A stretch of 64,000 nt of DNA from SBBG01 sp033717875 (lineage in GTDB: Bacteria > Pseudomonadota > Gammaproteobacteria > Ga0077554 > Ga007554), in the NCBI GenBank assembly GCA_033717875.1, contig JADDKJ010000006.1, positions 1-64,000 of the forward strand. Direction: 5' to 3'. The translations under genes were made by a program, and so were the position numbers. The notes under the pieces are model-generated. The model ran no database searches. It saw nothing but the letters and a program-made list of their open reading frames with translations, and was not told the origin of the DNA. Positions 33,940 to 41,226 of this stretch are shown piece by piece (within the stretch, counting starts at the first letter, position 1; the number at the start of each line of letters is the position of its first letter).

Positions 33940-33992
33940 CAGCATCCTTTCTAGATGTTAATAAATACATTAACTTTTTTAGAGGACGGATT

Positions 33993-34274
33993 ATGCCAGT
34001 CAGCGCCAAAGACATCATCCCCTTCAGCCAGGTTCGCGCCCGCCTGACGGATCTGGCCGAGGAAGCCAGCGCCGGGAAGGAAAAGATCATCACCCGCAAT
34101 GGCGAAAGCTATGTCGCACTTATCGATGCCCGCCGCCTCGATTACTACCATCAGCTTGAGCGCGAACACATCCATCTCATGCTGCTGGATGAGGCGGCGA
34201 GTGGCTGGGAAGATGTGGAAGCGGGCAGGCATATCAGTGTCGCCAAACTGCGCGCCAAGCATGGGCGCGGTTGA
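33993..34274 (+). CDS. Phd/YefM-family antitoxin
   Basis: From the ATG at 33993 (ribosome site AGAGGA) the 93-residue protein reads IPFSQVRARLTDLAEEASAG, then KIITRNGESYVALIDARRL: the Phd/YefM fold that binds operator DNA and masks the toxin. The upstream TTG extension is not favoured. Its stop overlaps the toxin start by one base. Confidence 0.85.
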   Translation: MPVSAKDIIPFSQVRARLTDLAEEASAGKEKIITRNGESYVALIDARRLDYYHQLEREHIHLMLLDEAASGWEDVEAGRHISVAKLRAKHGRG

Positions 34275-34645
34275 TGCGTAAAAAGGCGGTCATCCGCGTC
34301 ACCGCCAATTTCGAGCGGAATCTTGAAGATATCCGGCTCTTCCTGGCGGAAAACGATGCGGGACAGGTTTTTGATGTTTTGCTGGATCACCTGTTTGAAA
34401 CAGTGATACCTAATCTGGGACGGTTTCCGGAGATGGGGCGAGACTTCTTTGCCAGAAAGCCACGGTCTGTCGAGGGGTATGTCCGCTGGGAAAAGCTTCG
34501 GAAACGTCTGGGCGAGGCGAGTCTGCGCGAATATCTATGGAGCGATTATCTGCTTCTCTATGTCATGAAGGAACATCAGCTCTATCTGCTGGCGATTAAG
34601 CATCACCGTCAACTATCCTTCGATCTTGAGGGGTTCTGGAGGTAG
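34274..34645 (+). CDS. RelE/ParE-superfamily toxin
   Basis: This 123-residue protein has the RelE/ParE pattern: VTANFERNLEDIRLFL, FPEMGRDFFARKP and YVMKEHQLYLLAIKHHRQLSF, with the last strand carrying the His-His-Arg segment. Members either cleave mRNA in the ribosome or poison gyrase. The ATG at 34274 directly follows the antitoxin. Confidence 0.82.
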   Translation: MRKKAVIRVTANFERNLEDIRLFLAENDAGQVFDVLLDHLFETVIPNLGRFPEMGRDFFARKPRSVEGYVRWEKLRKRLGEASLREYLWSDYLLLYVMKEHQLYLLAIKHHRQLSFDLEGFWR

Positions 34646-34700
34646 AGGTCAAGGTGTGTTCTTGTGTGAACTCATTTTTGAAATTCGAGATCATCATTTT

Positions 34701-34907
34701 ATGAACGAAGAACGCATCATCGACATCGAAACCCGCCTCACTTACCAGGAGGCGGCGATGCAGGAGTTGAGCGACATCATCGCCGAGCAAGGGACACTGA
34801 TCGACCGCCTGCGCGCCGAGCTCGAAGCCGTGAAGCAACGAGTGCGTGAGCAGGGCGAATCCAACATCGCGCCGTTATCAGAGGAACGGCCGCCCCCGCA
34901 TTATTGA
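34701..34907 (+). CDS. slyX: SlyX family protein
   Basis: The 68-residue protein is one coiled coil, ERIIDIETRLTYQEAAMQEL to LEAVKQRVRE, ending PPPHY, which is the SlyX pattern. Its role is unknown. The ATG at 34701 is chosen over an upstream TTG because the family starts here. A mobile repeat begins at the very next base after its stop. Confidence 0.9.
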   Translation: MNEERIIDIETRLTYQEAAMQELSDIIAEQGTLIDRLRAELEAVKQRVREQGESNIAPLSEERPPPHY

Positions 34908-34999
34908 GGGCATATCTAAAAATTCGATCAAGGCGCGAGGGCAAGGCGGAAATGGGCGAAAAAGCGGAGTGTACACGGAGTACATGAGCATTTTCGGAT
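34908..34999 (+). repeat. truncated copy (A) of the CTCTAAAAATTCG short element
   Basis: The sequence starts GGGCATATCTAAAAATTCG and matches the complement of the copy at 62081-62220 for about 90 bp, including the GGAGTGTACACGGAGT core. It then diverges, so the right end is missing. It lies between slyX and alr. Confidence 0.75.
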
Positions 35000-35090
35000 A
35001 GGAGGCATCCTAATCTGTTCGCTCAGATCCGATGCCTTGCCTGGGCTTACGCCAGATGATCTATGATTGACCGCATGACGAGTGACATCC

Positions 35091-36182
35091 ATGACCCGTG
35101 CCGCTGAAGCACGCATCGATCTGGCGGCGTTGCGCCACAACCTGGCGCGCGTGCGTGAGGTGGCGCGGGGTGCTCGCGTGATGGCGATCATCAAGGCCAA
35201 TGGCTACGGTCACGGCATGGCGCGCGTGGCTCGGGCGTTGGCGCACGGCGATGACGGTGTTGATGCCTTTGGCGTGGCGAGTGTCGATGAGGCGATCGCG
35301 TTGCGCGAGGCGGGTATCGAAACGCCTGTCACGTTGCTGGAAGGTTTTTTCGAGGCCGCGGAGCTGGCGGCGGTGGAGTATTACCGGCTGAGTGTGGTGA
35401 TCCATCATGCCGCGCAGCTCGATATTCTTGAAACCCACCCGCTGTCTTCTTCGATCCCTGTCTGGCTCAAGATTGATTCGGGCATGCACCGCCTGGGCTT
35501 TGCGCCGGACAAGGCGCGTGACGCCTGGCGGCGTCTCAAGGACTGTCCGTGGGTGGCTGATCCGATCCGTTTGATGACGCATCTTGCCAGCGCCGATGAC
35601 CGCCATAGCCCGCAGACGCTGGCGCAACTGGAATGCTTCGACACTGCGATGACTGGCATCGAAGGCGAGCGCGGTATCGCCAATTCCGCGGCGATCCTCG
35701 CTTGGCCGCAGACGCATGCGCAATGGGTGCGGCCGGGTATCATGCTGTATGGGGTATCTCCTTTCGTCGATGGCGTGGCGGCGGACGAGAATCTCAAGCC
35801 GGTGATGACGCTGAATTCCAGATTGATCGCGGTCAATCGTTTCAGAAAGGGCGATGCGATCGGCTATGCCGCCTCGTGGGTGTGCCCGCAGGACATGCCG
35901 GTGGGGGTGGTGGCGATCGGCTATGGCGATGGCTACCCGCGCCATGCCGCGCCGGGTACGCCGGTGCTGGTGAATGGTCGGCGCGTACCGTTGATCGGGC
36001 GGGTGTCGATGGATATGGTGACCGTCGATCTGAGTAGCCAGCCGGAAGCCCGTATTGGTGATCCGGTGACGCTGTGGGGTGAGGGCCTGCCGGTGGAAGA
36101 GGTGGCGCGTTGCGCGGGAACCATCGCCTATCAGTTGTTGTGCAATGTGGCGCAGCGGGTGCGGTTTGTCGAAGTGGAGTAA
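35091..36182 (+). CDS. alr: alanine racemase
   Basis: A PLP enzyme of 363 residues that makes D-alanine for peptidoglycan. The PLP lysine lies in AIIKANGYGHG (near residue 33). The second-domain catalytic Tyr region is IGYAASWVCP, and RVSMDMVTVDL is present. MTRAAEARIDLAALRHN is the normal start; an upstream GTG adds three residues. Downstream lies a Dabb gene at 8 bp. Confidence 0.95.
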   Translation: MTRAAEARIDLAALRHNLARVREVARGARVMAIIKANGYGHGMARVARALAHGDDGVDAFGVASVDEAIALREAGIETPVTLLEGFFEAAELAAVEYYRLSVVIHHAAQLDILETHPLSSSIPVWLKIDSGMHRLGFAPDKARDAWRRLKDCPWVADPIRLMTHLASADDRHSPQTLAQLECFDTAMTGIEGERGIANSAAILAWPQTHAQWVRPGIMLYGVSPFVDGVAADENLKPVMTLNSRLIAVNRFRKGDAIGYAASWVCPQDMPVGVVAIGYGDGYPRHAAPGTPVLVNGRRVPLIGRVSMDMVTVDLSSQPEARIGDPVTLWGEGLPVEEVARCAGTIAYQLLCNVAQRVRFVEVE

Positions 36183-36190
36183 TGTGAGGT

Positions 36191-36499
36191 ATGGTAAAAC
36201 ACGTCGTATTGTGGCGGTTGAAAGAGTCCGCCGAAGGTTGTAGCGCAGCGGAAAATGCGTTGAGGATCAAGCAGGCCCTCGAGGCCCTGAACGGCAGGAT
36301 TCCAGGCATGCTGCGCCTGGAAGTCGGTATCGATTTCAGCCGGGAGGAGGGTTCATCCGATGTGGTGCTGTATTCGGAGTTCGACAGCCGGGCGGCGCTG
36401 GAGATTTATCAGAACCATCCGTTGCATGAGGAAGTGAAGGCGCTGGTGATGGCGGTGCGCTCGGAGCGGCGGGTGGTGGATTATGAGGTTGGGGGGTAG
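36191..36499 (+). CDS. Dabb (stress-responsive A/B barrel) domain protein
   Basis: The 102-residue protein has the dimeric alpha/beta-barrel pattern: MVKHVVLWRLKE, KQALEALNGRIPGM, DVVLYSEFDSRAALEIYQNH and PLHEEVKALV. The biochemical role of these bacterial members is unknown. It starts 8 bp after alr and probably shares its transcript. Confidence 0.88.
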   Translation: MVKHVVLWRLKESAEGCSAAENALRIKQALEALNGRIPGMLRLEVGIDFSREEGSSDVVLYSEFDSRAALEIYQNHPLHEEVKALVMAVRSERRVVDYEVGG

Positions 36500-36545
36500 T
36501 TTGTCGGCATGGACTGTGCCGTATTTGTGACGCCCGGCTCACGCT

Positions 36546-37742
36546 TCATGCAGACTGGCCGACTAACCGGGCCGTCTGCGGATCATAGACCACATTGGTA
36601 ATCGAGCCATCCCGAATGCGCTGAACCGCCTCGTCAATCACGTGAAGCGGTACCAGAAACCACTCCCTCGGCCGCACTGGATTTCCAAAGCGGTCTTCGA
36701 TAGTCAAATCAAGCTGTGCTGCGCCAAACAATCGGTGAAAAATGTGTTCCAGCTTTGTGCGGTTGAGGTTGTGGAGTTTGTACGTGGCAACCACCTCCAC
36801 ATCAGCCAGCAAATAAGTGGCATCCTTTTCCGCACCTGCAATACGGTTCTGGACGTCGCCGCCTGTTACGCCAATTTTATGGATCAACTCGCGGTGCTCG
36901 GCAATAAATGGATGGCTGGATAGGCTACGCAGTACGTAGATGGTTCCGGTGTCGATATCGTCAGCCTCCGCTGCGCTGCTAAACAGCGGGCCATCGTCCT
37001 TTCTGATAAGGCGGCGACCTACGGGCGTGTTCCCGTCGGGATAGAGCGAACGCGAAAGTGAGCGGAGCAACAGGTTGCTCTCGGTATGGTTGTCAAAAAT
37101 GACCCGGAGTCGCGGGTTGTCGCGTCCATCCTTGGTCTTGGCGCCCTCACACATTTCGGCCACATAAGCTATCTGGCCGCCAATGATGAAGAAATCTCCC
37201 AACTCAATACTGGCGTTCTTGGCGAAGGGCTTGGTCATCCAAGTATCCGCCTTGAGTCCAGTTTTAGCTTCCTCGAATAAGGGCGCAAATCGGTCGAAAT
37301 CCGCGCAAGGTGTGCGGTTGGCAACTTCTTCCGCCGCTTTGATATCGGCGTAGGGACGCACATGGCGCAGCACGATAATGTCATCCTGCACCACTGATTC
37401 GCCAACGCCTAACTCGGCCAACAGCGCGTCTTCGTCCAATTCATCTGTATTCACCGCAGCCACGATTGCTCCCGACAATAGACCAGGGCCATCCAACTCT
37501 GCCAGCAGAGCATGAGCCTCGGGCAACTTGCGTAGCTGGTCCAGGCGCACGGCATACAAGCGCTCAAAGATGTCATACCCCTCGCCATGCTGTGGTGCGC
37601 GACCATGCGCTTGATGGAAACGCAGAATATCCTCGAAGCCCGCAATGATGCGCTCCTCGCGCGCGGTTCGGCTGGAAACTTTGAGCGGCGTTATTTCAAG
37701 GCCGAGATCAGCGAGCAGCTCGTCTTCGTCAATTTCAGCCAT
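36546..37742 (-). CDS. GIY-YIG (T5orf172-type) nuclease-like protein
   Basis: This 398-residue protein has an uncharacterised N-terminal half. The C-terminal domain shows GTIYVLRSLSSHPFIAEHRE, IHKIGVTGGDVQNRI and LEHIFHRLFG, the GIY-YIG arrangement of the T5orf172 subfamily. These domains cleave DNA using the Tyr pair, Arg and Glu. Its start overlaps the helicase stop by 8 bp, so the two are coupled. It is the last gene of the restriction-like cluster. Confidence 0.78.
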   Translation of the reverse strand: MAEIDEDELLADLGLEITPLKVSSRTAREERIIAGFEDILRFHQAHGRAPQHGEGYDIFERLYAVRLDQLRKLPEAHALLAELDGPGLLSGAIVAAVNTDELDEDALLAELGVGESVVQDDIIVLRHVRPYADIKAAEEVANRTPCADFDRFAPLFEEAKTGLKADTWMTKPFAKNASIELGDFFIIGGQIAYVAEMCEGAKTKDGRDNPRLRVIFDNHTESNLLLRSLSRSLYPDGNTPVGRRLIRKDDGPLFSSAAEADDIDTGTIYVLRSLSSHPFIAEHRELIHKIGVTGGDVQNRIAGAEKDATYLLADVEVVATYKLHNLNRTKLEHIFHRLFGAAQLDLTIEDRFGNPVRPREWFLVPLHVIDEAVQRIRDGSITNVVYDPQTARLVGQSA

Positions 37743-39879
37743 TTGTCGCCCCGTTTTGTTCAGCGGCCTGCTCCTGGGCTTTATAGCGAAGGAAGGCGGC
37801 TACCCCTTCCGCCATTCGTTTCTCCCAAGCATCGGCAGAATTGATATCGGGAAGGCGCCCCCGTTCCTTCTTGAAGGCTCTCGCCCGTGCCGCGAGTTCA
37901 ACGGCTTCCTCCCGCGGAATGCTCACCTTCTTGGCGGCAATGCTGGCCTGCACCTGACGCAGCGATTTCTCATCCATCGCTTTCGCCAGCACCGCGTAGG
38001 CAGCGTCGAAGGGGTTGATGCGGTCGATCAGGTCAATGTCCAGATCGCGCACATTGACGAACTTGCGCACCCCATCCAGCAAGGCCGTACTGCCCTGCAT
38101 CGTGCCGCCGCCCGTATCACCACCATTCGCATCGGCCTGAGCCAACGCCAATTTGGCCTGCTGGGTAATGTTCATCGCCGCAATCGCATGTTGGCGGATG
38201 GCCTCCTGATCGTTGTCGCTCAACTCCGGGTAACGCTCGCGCACGATCTTGCCCATGCGCAACTGGGTCAGCTCTTCGGGCAGCGTGTTTTCCTTGTCGA
38301 ACAGGCCACGCTCCAGCACGGTTTTGTCCTGCAAGAAACTGGTGACAACTTCGTTCAGGTCCTCCTTGCAGATGCGTGTAGCCTCCGGACTTTGAGGTGT
38401 TGCCAGTCCATTGATTTCGACGTGAATCTGGCCTGTGTCCTGGTTCACCCCGATGTTGTGGCCACCTGCCTTGTAACCTTCCTCGCCGTAATCGAAGCCG
38501 CCCAATGGGCCGGTGTTTCTTGGCGTGAACTCATAGCGCGGCGCCAATACCTGTTCCATCAGCAGGCTGGCGGAAATGGCCTTGAGCATGTCGTTCACTG
38601 CCTCGGCCACTGCCGCCTGTCCAGCCGTGGGTTCGGCAATCAGGTTGGTGAAGCGCGAGCGCTCCTTGCCCTCGGCATCACGGGTGGCGCGGCCAATGAT
38701 CTGCACGATTTCGGTCAGGCTGCTGCGGTAGCCAATGGTCAGCGCGTGTTCGCACCAGATCCAGTCAAAGCCTTCCTTCGCCATGCCCAGGGCGATGATG
38801 ATATCCACATGATCTCTGTTCTCCTTCTGTGCCGGGTCTTTCAACGCGGCCAGCACTTTGGAACGTTTGGTCAGGTCACTGTCATCCACCAAATCCGCCA
38901 CTTTCAGGGTACGACCATCCCTGGCTTGTATCAGATGGAAGTTGGTGACCGGGTCAACGCCTTTCCATTCACCCAAGCCGTGCATGATTTCGTTCACCTC
39001 GCGCTCCTTGTCCTTCAGACTTTCGCGGGCGTTCACATTGGGAATATGCACGATGGTTTTTAATGCCGGGTCCAACACCTTGGTGACGGCATCAACGTAA
39101 GGGCCGGTGTAGAAGAAGTAGCCGATGTCCAGCGATTTGAGCCATTGGTAGCCGTTGAGCTGCTCGTAATAGGTGTAGGTGATTGTCTCGAATCGGGCTT
39201 CATCCGCCGGGGCCAACACGGCCTCGCTGTCGCCACGGAAGTAAGAGCCGGTCATCGCGACCAGATGCACCTTGTCGCGCGCGATAAACGCGCCCAACTG
39301 ATTGCCCAGCACATTGCCGGAGTTGCTGGAGACGTGATGGAACTCGTCAACGGCGATCAGGCGGTTGTCGAACGCTGCGATGCCCAGCTCTTCCACCGCG
39401 AAGCGGAAGGTGGCGTGGGTGCAGACCAGCACCTTGTCACCGCTTTCCAGAAATTTACGTACCGCCTCCACTTTGGACTTGGCCACGCGCGGTTCGTCCA
39501 CGCCGGGCGCATTGCACAGATTCCACTGCGGCGCGACCTGCCAATCCCAGTAGAAGCCAAACTGGCTCAGCGGCTCATCGGCGAAGCTGCCGCCGATAGA
39601 CCGCTCCGGCACCACGATGATGGCCTGCCGCAAGCCCTGGTTGTTGAGCTTGTCCAGCGCGATGAACATCAGCGCGCGGGATTTGCCCGAGGCCGGTGGC
39701 GATTTGATCAGCAGGTATTGCTCGCCGCGCTTGGCATAGGCGCGCTCCTGCATGGCGCGCATCCCCAGTTCGTTGGCCTTGCTGGAAGCGCCCGTGCGCG
39801 CCGTGGTGATGGATACCGATGGCACGGTGTAGGCATTGGTTGGGTTAGTGGTAGTTGAGGTCATGGTATCTATACTCAA
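37735..39879 (-). CDS. superfamily 2 DEAD/DEAH-type helicase
   Basis: A 714-residue helicase: Walker A IKSPPASGKSRALMF near residue 62, motif II AVDEFHHVSS, motif III VAMTGSYFRG, and motif VI VQIIGRATRDAEG. The fold resembles helicase subunits of restriction systems. There is no nuclease motif of its own. The ATG at 39867 (MTSTTTNP) is an alternative start. Upstream lies a 31-bp palindrome. With the GIY-YIG gene it forms one transcription unit behind the methylase-RhuM unit. Confidence 0.85.
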   Translation of the reverse strand: MSIDTMTSTTTNPTNAYTVPSVSITTARTGASSKANELGMRAMQERAYAKRGEQYLLIKSPPASGKSRALMFIALDKLNNQGLRQAIIVVPERSIGGSFADEPLSQFGFYWDWQVAPQWNLCNAPGVDEPRVAKSKVEAVRKFLESGDKVLVCTHATFRFAVEELGIAAFDNRLIAVDEFHHVSSNSGNVLGNQLGAFIARDKVHLVAMTGSYFRGDSEAVLAPADEARFETITYTYYEQLNGYQWLKSLDIGYFFYTGPYVDAVTKVLDPALKTIVHIPNVNARESLKDKEREVNEIMHGLGEWKGVDPVTNFHLIQARDGRTLKVADLVDDSDLTKRSKVLAALKDPAQKENRDHVDIIIALGMAKEGFDWIWCEHALTIGYRSSLTEIVQIIGRATRDAEGKERSRFTNLIAEPTAGQAAVAEAVNDMLKAISASLLMEQVLAPRYEFTPRNTGPLGGFDYGEEGYKAGGHNIGVNQDTGQIHVEINGLATPQSPEATRICKEDLNEVVTSFLQDKTVLERGLFDKENTLPEELTQLRMGKIVRERYPELSDNDQEAIRQHAIAAMNITQQAKLALAQADANGGDTGGGTMQGSTALLDGVRKFVNVRDLDIDLIDRINPFDAAYAVLAKAMDEKSLRQVQASIAAKKVSIPREEAVELAARARAFKKERGRLPDINSADAWEKRMAEGVAAFLRYKAQEQAAEQNGATNG

Positions 39880-39967
39880 TGAAATTGTTTTTTAATAGTG
39901 CAAGCACCTCTTGCACAAAACCGCACATTTTTCAGGCAGAGCAGTGGCGCCAGATTGCGTCTCCAAG

Positions 39968-39998
39968 ACAATTGCCCAACAGCCTGTTGGACAATTGT
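39968..39998. promoter_or_regulatory. 31-bp near-perfect palindrome upstream of the helicase gene
   Basis: Two 15-base arms, ACAATTGCCCAACAG and its complement with one mismatch, flank a single central base. The site lies 89 bp before the helicase ATG. Nearby are repeated TTGCAC/GTGCAA words. It is a candidate binding site for a dimeric regulator, none of which is obvious in the cluster. Confidence 0.6.
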
Positions 39999-40106
39999 GC
40001 AACAGCAGCTGCACAAATTACACAAACGATCTACAATGCGCCCGCGACTAGCGCACTCGTTTCGATGCGAACCGACCCTTCCGGGCCTAGTCGTTCCAAA
40101 CTCCTT

Positions 40107-40143
40107 AAGGCCAGGGTTGAATGAACACATTCCCGCTGGCCTT
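40107..40143. terminator. hairpin at the end of the RhuM gene
   Basis: AAGGCCAG pairs with CTGGCCTT around an inner GAATG/CATTC stem. On the plus strand it is followed by TATCTTTT. It separates the end of the methylase-RhuM unit from the helicase promoter. Confidence 0.5.
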
Positions 40144-40174
40144 TATCTTTTCCCACGCTGCTTTCACTTCTTGC

Positions 40175-41226
40175 TCATGCTTTCTTGCCCTTTGTTATCT
40201 TCTTCGCGGGCTTGGCCGCCGCTATCTTCGTATGACGCTCAACCCGCTTTTCCAGCTGCTCGATTTCCTGCAAATCTGCCGCGTCGGCCTCCAGCGCCTC
40301 GGTGGCGCGGCGCTGTTGATCGAAGGTCTCGTAACGCGCGTGGGCGATGCTCACCATGTCACCATGTCATCATGGCGGACTTGGCCGGAATTCTGCAAAA
40401 CCGCCTGCCCGTTGAATGCCAGCATCCCGTCCACATGCTTGCGCCAAAAATCCAGCGTGAGGTCGTGCCGCTGTTTCACCCTCAGCTCTGCCTGTTCCAG
40501 AAAGATAACGACCAGCCGATTGAGGGTGTCGATCTCGTCTTCCGAAAGATAATTCTTGGCGATAACGACATCCTGCTTGCGCACGCGCGAGCCGCTCCAG
40601 TGGGTGAGCGACATATTCGGACTTTGCGGGTCTGCGCGTTTCACGATCAGCTCGGCGGCGGTGTGGCCGGTGGCAGCAAAAAGAAGCTTGTTCTGAACCT
40701 CGGCGAAAAAAATCTGTGTCTCTTTTTCCGTGATGCGGTAATCCGAACTCAGGGCGAAGAGGTCGCGGACTTTTTGATAAAAGCGCTTCTCCGAGGCCCG
40801 AATCTCGCGGATGCGCTCCAGCAGCTCGTCGAAATAATCCCAAGCCCCCGGATTCTTGAGCCGCTCATCGTCCATGACGAAACCTTTCACCAGAAACTCC
40901 TTCAGGTGTCGGGTCGCCCACTGGCGGAACTGGGTGCCGCGCGGCGAGCGGATGCGGTAGCCGATGGCCAGAATCAGCTCCAGATGGTAGAGCTGCGTGC
41001 GGTAGTTCTTACCGTCGGCGGCAGTTGTCAAGGAATCCTTGACAACTGAATCCATGCTCAACTCCCCTTCTTCAAAGATATTCTTGGCGTGCAAACTAAC
41101 GTTTTGCTTGGTGGTCTGGAACAGCTCGGCGATTTCCAGTTGGCTCAGCCAAATACTGTCGCCCTGCACACGCAAGTTGATGCGGGTTTGACCATCATCG
41201 CTGGTGTAAAGAATCAGGTCGCTCAT
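40175..41226 (-). pseudogene. rhuM: RhuM family protein, frameshifted by an 8-bp duplication
   Basis: From the ATG at 41226 the frame gives a RhuM protein: SDLILYTSDDGQTRINLRVQ, LSQLEIAELFQTTKQNVSLH, and LELILAIGYRIRSPRGTQFR, reaching NSGQVRHDDMVTW and a stop at 40351. The expected C-terminus, MVSIAHARYETFDQQRRATE, lies in another frame directly after, ending at 40175. The break coincides with two tandem copies of GACATGGT; removing one restores a continuous protein. RhuM genes often occur in restriction and pathogenicity loci, function unknown. The start overlaps the methylase stop by 4 bp. Confidence 0.85.
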
